Origin: Draconibacterium sp.
GTDB lineage: Bacteria; Bacteroidota; Bacteroidia; Bacteroidales; Prolixibacteraceae
Reading direction: 5' to 3'
Assembly: GCA_030595485.1 (NCBI GenBank)
Contig: JAUVDE010000098.1
Span: forward strand, 1 to 9,659
DNA length: 9,659 nt
The position numbers and the translations under genes were made by a program. Each line of letters starts with the position of its first letter. Position 1 is the stretch's first letter. This document shows, one piece after another, positions 6,716 through 9,659 of this stretch. A model generated the notes under the pieces. It saw nothing but the letters and a program-made list of their open reading frames with translations, had not been told where the DNA came from and ran no database searches.

Positions 6716-6754
6716 CACTTAATTAATATCCGTATCTTAAATTTACCTTAAGTT

Positions 6755-8089
6755 TTAAACCACACCTTGAGCAAGCATTGCTTCAGCAACTTTTACAAAG
6801 CCACCAACATTGGCACCTTTTACATAGTCTATTTTTGCTCCATTTTTACCATAATTCACGCAGGTATCATGAATATCGTGCATAATTCCCTGCAAGCGAG
6901 CGTCAACTTCTTCGCGCGGCCAGTTAATACGCATGCTGTTTTGCGACATTTCTAAACCGGAAACGGCAACACCTCCAGCGTTTACAGCTTTACCGGGTGC
7001 ATAATCAATTGTATTGTGAAAATATCCTACAGCTTCGGCAGTACACCCCATGTTCGAAGCTTCGGCCAATAGAGTACAACCATTTTTCACCAATTCTTTG
7101 GCATCGACTAAACCTACTTCGTTTTCGGTTGCACAAGGCATTGCTATATCAACCGGCACTTCCCAAGGTCGTTTGTCGGCAACAAACTTAGCACCAAATT
7201 CTTCTGCATACGGTTCAACAATATCGTTATTGGAAGCACGAAGCTCAAGCAGATAATCTACTTTGTCGCCAGCAATTCCTTCTTTGTCGTAAATATATCC
7301 ATCGGGACCGGAAAGTGTAACCACTTTACCACCCAGTTCGTTAATCTTTGAAATGGCTCCCCAGGCAACGTTTCCAAAACCGGAAACTGAAACTGTTTGT
7401 CCGGCAATGTCTTTACCCAAACGATGCAACATGTGCTGAGCAAAATAAACTGCACCAAAACCGGTTGCTTCCGGACGAATTAAACTTCCACCCCAAGCCA
7501 AACCTTTTCCGGTTAAAACGCCAGTGAATTCGTTTTTAAGTCTTTTATACTGACCAAACAAATAGCCAATTTCGCGACCACCAACACCAATATCGCCAGC
7601 TGGCACATCGGTGTTTGGTCCAATGTGACGATATAATTCAGTCATAAAACTTTGGCAGAAACGCATAATTTCGCCATCGGTTTTTCCTTTTGGACTAAAA
7701 TCGGAACCACCTTTACCACCACCCATTGGCAGTGTGGTTAAACTATTTTTAAAGGTTTGTTCGAAACCCAAAAATTTAAGAATACTTAAAGTTACGCTGG
7801 CGTGAAAACGTAAACCTCCTTTGTATGGACCTAAAGCTGAATTAAACTCAACACGGTAACCACGGTTAATTTGTACCTCGCCACGGTCGTCGACCCAAGG
7901 AACGCGAAACATAATTACACGCTCGGGCTCAACCATTCGTTCTAAAATTTTAGCACGTTGGTAACGCGGATTCTTTCCGTAAAAACCCCATACCGATTCA
8001 ACTACTTCTTCTACTGCCTGGTGAAACTCATTTTCCCCCGGAGTTCTTCTCTCCAAATTTGCGATGAATTCGTTTATATCTGTTTTCAT
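6755..8089 (-). CDS. gdhA: NADP-type glutamate dehydrogenase (hexameric)
   Basis: This enzyme catalyses reversible reductive amination of 2-oxoglutarate with ammonia to glutamate in the cytoplasm. At 444 residues it has the normal length of the small hexameric class. Substrate-domain motifs are GPYKGGLRFH (87-96, Lys90) and LPMGGGKGGSDF (120-131, with the catalytic Lys126). PAGDIGVGGREIGY (163-176) follows, with Asp166 as the likely proton-transfer residue. The dinucleotide-binding domain shows SGFGNVAWGA (236-245), and SGPDG (260-264) lies where coenzyme type is decided. NADP preference is inferred from overall similarity to the E. coli-like GdhA class, not proved. The start is the ATG at 8089 with the typical MKTDINEFI beginning; there is no Shine-Dalgarno. 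It is a single-gene transcript ended by the terminator at 6686-6715. Its leader carries duplicated motifs, and no clean promoter box is visible upstream. Confidence 0.96.
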   Translation of the reverse strand: MKTDINEFIANLERRTPGENEFHQAVEEVVESVWGFYGKNPRYQRAKILERMVEPERVIMFRVPWVDDRGEVQINRGYRVEFNSALGPYKGGLRFHASVTLSILKFLGFEQTFKNSLTTLPMGGGKGGSDFSPKGKTDGEIMRFCQSFMTELYRHIGPNTDVPAGDIGVGGREIGYLFGQYKRLKNEFTGVLTGKGLAWGGSLIRPEATGFGAVYFAQHMLHRLGKDIAGQTVSVSGFGNVAWGAISKINELGGKVVTLSGPDGYIYDKEGIAGDKVDYLLELRASNNDIVEPYAEEFGAKFVADKRPWEVPVDIAMPCATENEVGLVDAKELVKNGCTLLAEASNMGCTAEAVGYFHNTIDYAPGKAVNAGGVAVSGLEMSQNSMRINWPREEVDARLQGIMHDIHDTCVNYGKNGAKIDYVKGANVGGFVKVAEAMLAQGVV

Positions 8090-8090
8090 A

Positions 8091-8163
8091 AAAGTTAAAA
8101 TTGCCGGAAGACCGAATACCGAAAGAGGAAGACTGAATTCCGAAGTTTAAAAAGTTAGAATTG
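8091..8163 (-). repeat. Nested direct repeats in the gdhA leader
   Basis: An 18-base unit, GGAAGACCGAATACCGAA (8106-8123), recurs at 8127-8144 with two mismatches and a 21-base period. The pair is flanked by a second direct repeat, AAAGTTAAAATTG (8091-8103) and AAAGTTAGAATTG (8151-8163), with one mismatch and copies exactly 60 bases apart. The inner flank copy abuts the gdhA start codon. In the mRNA these would sit in the last 75 bases of the leader. Confidence 0.7.
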
Positions 8164-8349
8164 TTCAGAAAGCTAAATATTAATCTTGACAACTCTAATT
8201 AATTACGGTTCAAAGTAGGCAACTTAAAAAAGAAAAAACAAGCTTTATATTACAAATTAAACAAACTTCAATGTGCTGATTTAGTGCGCATTATGCTTTT
8301 TGAAAAGATGTTAAAAAACAGGACTTGACGGAAATCAGGATTTTGAGCA

Positions 8350-8394
8350 GCAAACACTAAAACACCTCAAAAACAGGTATTTGTAAGTGTTTGC
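8350..8394. other. Two-step hairpin in the gdhA-tkt intergenic region
   Basis: GCAAACACT (8350-8358) is perfectly complementary to AGTGTTTGC (8386-8394). Inside, ACCT (8364-8367) pairs with AGGT (8375-8378) around a seven-base loop. No T-run follows on either strand, so it is not an intrinsic terminator. It could be a regulatory site or part of an unrecognised RNA. Confidence 0.55.
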
Positions 8395-8526
8395 ATTGGT
8401 TTTAATTTCAATCTATAACCAGGAGAATACCTAAACATTTCAACTTTTAATCTTTTTTATGGCTTTTGGTTTCAAAATGAAAAATTGAGGGAGTTTTCAA
8501 TCCTGATCTCAGTTTTCAGTATCAGT

Positions 8527-8624
8527 TGTCATTTCGAACGTAGTGAGAAATCTGTTGGATGGAGCTATGAACTTTCAGATTTCTCACTACGTTTCCGTTA
8601 CACTTCAACTTCTTCGAAATGACA
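8527..8624. repeat. Imperfect inverted-repeat element (REP/MITE-like)
   Basis: Outer arms TGTCATTTCGAA (8527-8538) and TTCGAAATGACA (8613-8624) are perfect complements. Inner arms ACGTAGTGAGAAATCTG (8538-8554) and CAGATTTCTCACTACGT (8576-8592) are a perfect 17-base match around a 21-base loop. The right arm contains 20 extra bases (8593-8612) with no partner on the left. Sequences with the theme GTCATTTCGAAC...GTGAGAAATCT are, as far as I recall, widespread intergenic repeats in Bacteroidota; no transposase is present here. Confidence 0.75.
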
Positions 8625-8630
8625 TTTTTA

Positions 8631-8686
8631 CCACGAAGGACATGAAGCGCACAAAAAATAGGTTCTTTTGCTTTGTGACTTTGTGG
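8631..8686. repeat. Second imperfect inverted repeat (CCACGAAG type)
   Basis: CCACGAAGGACATGAAG (8631-8647) is an imperfect complement of CTTTGTGACTTTGTGG (8671-8686), with the outer words CCAC/GTGG and GAAG/CTTT-like blocks aligned over a 23-base loop. It follows the first inverted repeat by only six bases. Its sequence is unrelated to it, so two repeat families sit side by side. Confidence 0.55.
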
Positions 8687-8715
8687 TTAGAATAACAAAA
8701 CACCCATGTTACGAT

Positions 8716-8836
8716 AATTAGGCGCTCGTATACGATCCGCACAGTAAACAGCAGCGAGCAGCGTGAGCTAGTTGTTTACTGATTGCGGAACCGGCAAAGA
8801 CAAGGCAACTTTAGCGAAAAACCCGGCAGCCAGATT
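8716..8836. other. GC-richer foldable non-coding element, possible structured RNA or mobile repeat
   Basis: The 121-base segment can fold as a multibranched structure. The closing stem is AATTAGGC (8716-8723) with GCCAGATT (8829-8836), one mismatch and one G-T pair. Inside is a palindrome TCGTATACGA (8726-8735). A long hairpin follows: CCGCA-CAGTAAACA (8737-8750) against TGTTTACTG-AT-TGCGG (8773-8788), 14 pairs with one two-base bulge. The third hairpin joins CCGG-CAAAG (8791-8799) with CTTT (8809-8812) and CCGG (8823-8826). It is visibly richer in G and C than its surroundings and has no open reading frame. I do not recognise a known RNA family. Strand is undetermined, and no promoter or T-run terminator is clear. 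Confidence 0.45.
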
Positions 8837-8929
8837 AAAGAAAGTAATCAGTATTCAGTCTCAGTTGGCAGTACCACTTTACCCTACGAACATTTCTCCT
8901 GAAGGGAAAAAACCAGAAGCTTTTTAAAT

Positions 8930-8959
8930 CATTAACAATCATTAATAACCATTGACTAA
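8930..8959. repeat. Three 10-base repeats upstream of the tkt promoter
   Basis: CATTAACAAT, CATTAATAAC and CATTGACTAA follow each other with a 10-base period, one DNA helical turn. They end 24 bases before the tkt -7 element, the usual place for an activator site or an upstream AT-rich promoter element. Degeneracy and base bias leave chance possible. Confidence 0.35.
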
Positions 8960-8983
8960 TAAATTAAAGTCTTTCTTTTTTTA

Positions 8984-8991
8984 TATTTTTG
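8984..8991 (+). promoter_or_regulatory. Predicted -7 element of transketolase
   Basis: TATTTTTG matches TAnnTTTG and lies 45 bases before the ATG at 9037, giving a leader of roughly 40 bases. A -33 TTTG at normal spacing is not evident; the only nearby TTG is about 30 bases upstream. Confidence 0.5.
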
Positions 8992-9036
8992 AGCTTCCTG
9001 TCCTACCTAAAGAAATATTGAATTAAAAGTACAAAA

Positions 9037-9659
9037 ATGAGTAAAAGTATTGAAGTTAGAGCGGCTGACAATGTTAGAATTTTGGCTGCTGCAATGGTAG
9101 AAAAAGCGAAATCGGGTCACCCAGGTGGTGCCATGGGTGGAGCTGATTTTATAAACATTCTGTATTCGGAGTTTTTAAACTACGACCCGAGCGACATGGC
9201 GTGGACCAACCGCGACCGTTTCTTTTTAGACCCGGGTCATATGTCGCCAATGTTATACGGACAATTAGCTTTAGCAGGTAAATACAGCATGGAAGATTGC
9301 GCGAATTTCCGTCAGTGGGGAAGCGTAACTCCGGGGCACCCTGAAGTGGATGTTGAACGTGGTGTTGAAAACACATCGGGGCCGCTTGGACAAGGACATG
9401 CAATGGCTTTAGGAGCTGCAATTGCCGAGCGTTTTATGGTGGCTCGTTTTGGCGAGTGGATGGCACATAAAACTTATACTTTCATTTCGGATGGTGGTAT
9501 TCAGGAAGAAATTTCGCAAGGTGCGGGTCGTATTGCAGGACACTTGGGTTTAAGTAACCTAATTATGTTTTACGATTCAAATGACATTCAGTTATCGACA
9601 GGTACCGACGAGGTGACCACCGAGAATACTGCAATGAAATACGAAGCTTGGGGCTGGAA
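9037..9659 (+). CDS. tkt: Transketolase, N-terminal part, cut by the window end
   Basis: Transketolase moves two-carbon units between sugar phosphates in the pentose phosphate pathway using thiamine diphosphate. The frame is open from the ATG at 9037 to the window end, giving 207 residues of an expected roughly 670. Visible cofactor and substrate residues are SGHPGG (26-31, His28), DPGHMSP (65-71, His68), GHPE (100-103), SGPLGQG (114-120) and the metal/diphosphate loop beginning at ISDGGIQEE (150-158) with Asp152 and, further on, FYDSNDIQLST (178-188, Asn182). The usual 'GDG...EG' wording is changed to 'SDGG..EE', a form I associate with Bacteroidota transketolases, so it is not a defect. The start is supported by MSKSIEVRAADNVRILAA, which aligns with the normal N-terminus. 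A TATTTTTG promoter box lies 45 bases upstream. The catalytic glutamate of the second domain lies beyond the window. Confidence 0.95.
   Translation, partial: MSKSIEVRAADNVRILAAAMVEKAKSGHPGGAMGGADFINILYSEFLNYDPSDMAWTNRDRFFLDPGHMSPMLYGQLALAGKYSMEDCANFRQWGSVTPGHPEVDVERGVENTSGPLGQGHAMALGAAIAERFMVARFGEWMAHKTYTFISDGGIQEEISQGAGRIAGHLGLSNLIMFYDSNDIQLSTGTDEVTTENTAMKYEAWGW

Larger units (their letters stand above)
8509..8870. repeat. Near-identical 23-base direct repeats bounding a repeat island
   Basis: The sequence at 8509-8531 recurs at 8848-8870 with 20 of 23 bases identical. Each copy is itself built from three spaced TCAGT-like words. Between the copies are two different inverted-repeat elements and a GC-richer foldable segment. 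Because each copy is low in complexity, this could be independent short repeats rather than the edges of one inserted unit. Confidence 0.5.
8090..9036. other. 947-base non-coding region between divergent gdhA and tkt
   Basis: I see no convincing coding sequence here: all frames are broken by frequent stops. From left to right it holds the duplicated gdhA leader motifs (8091-8163), AT-rich sequence probably including the gdhA promoter, a hairpin (8350-8394), two inverted-repeat elements and a GC-richer foldable segment between 23-base direct repeats (8509-8870), three 10-base repeats (8930-8959) and the tkt promoter (8984-8991). For gdhA, near-matches to the -7 consensus on the minus strand exist at 8190-8197 (TAGAGTTG) and 8211-8217 (TACTTTG). 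Neither is good enough to call. Confidence 0.75.

Noticed and set aside
8186..8191. TTGACA resembling a sigma-70 -35 box
   Set aside because: No matching -10 at 16-18 bases was found, it points toward a long non-coding stretch, and the phylum uses a different promoter consensus.
8700..8840. Integron attC-like recombination site
   Set aside because: The segment is palindromic, but I could not find paired core sites of the RYYYAAC / GTTRRRY type at its ends, and there is no cassette-like gene next to it.
8509..8870. CRISPR array
   Set aside because: There are only two distant copies of a low-complexity direct repeat, no regular spacers and no cas genes.
9149..9421. Minus-strand reading frame of 90 codons
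   Set aside because: It is a shadow inside the clear transketolase gene, with no family features.
9186..9520. Defective transketolase because the classical GDG...EG loop reads SDGG..EE
   Set aside because: The same wording is, to my knowledge, normal in Bacteroidota transketolases, and the frame and other cofactor motifs are intact.

Overview
The window looks like chromosomal DNA of a low-GC member of the Bacteroidota, probably a marine or anaerobic Bacteroidales/Marinilabiliales-type organism. The lineage is inferred from four things. First, TAnnTTTG-type -7 promoter elements occur upstream of several genes. Second, most genes lack a Shine-Dalgarno sequence. Third, the Exb operon has an exbB / small membrane protein / exbD / exbD arrangement. 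Fourth, the transketolase is of a Bacteroidota-like type. No species is claimed.

Layout, left to right. Positions 1-554 (+) hold the C-terminal part of the DNA-uptake/recombination mediator DprA. Positions 672-1991 (+) encode a DEAD-box RNA helicase whose predicted mRNA starts at a small hairpin. A bidirectional terminator (2011-2040) separates it from a convergent minus-strand operon (4422 down to 2059): an ExbB-like proton channel, a four-helix membrane protein of unknown function, and two different ExbD proteins. Upstream of that operon lie a tRNA-Ser(GGA) gene (4565-4652, minus), a cytoplasmic-type L-asparaginase (4724-5767, minus) and a TatD-family metal-dependent hydrolase (5797-6561, minus). 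A terminator at 6686-6715 closes the next minus-strand gene, an NADP-type glutamate dehydrogenase (6755-8089). A 947-base non-coding region (8090-9036) separates it from a divergent transketolase gene (9037 to the window end, +), which is cut off by the window edge.

The genes are mostly housekeeping: DNA uptake, RNA remodelling, envelope energisation, amino-acid nitrogen metabolism (asparaginase releases ammonia, glutamate dehydrogenase interconverts ammonia and glutamate) and the pentose phosphate pathway. The Exb operon is the most interesting protein-coding part. Its ExbB lacks the glutamate that aligns with E. coli Glu176, and the unknown membrane protein appears to be an internal duplication of a two-helix unit.

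The non-coding region before transketolase is rich in structure. It holds a duplicated motif in the glutamate dehydrogenase leader, a hairpin at 8350-8394, two different imperfect inverted repeats (8527-8624 and 8631-8686), and a GC-richer segment at 8716-8836 that can fold as a multibranched structure. The last three lie between near-identical 23-base direct repeats. I see no CRISPR array, insertion sequence, phage gene or defence system, and no clear case for a wholly new multigene system. The best candidates for something undescribed are the 8716-8836 element and the membrane protein at 3149-3610.
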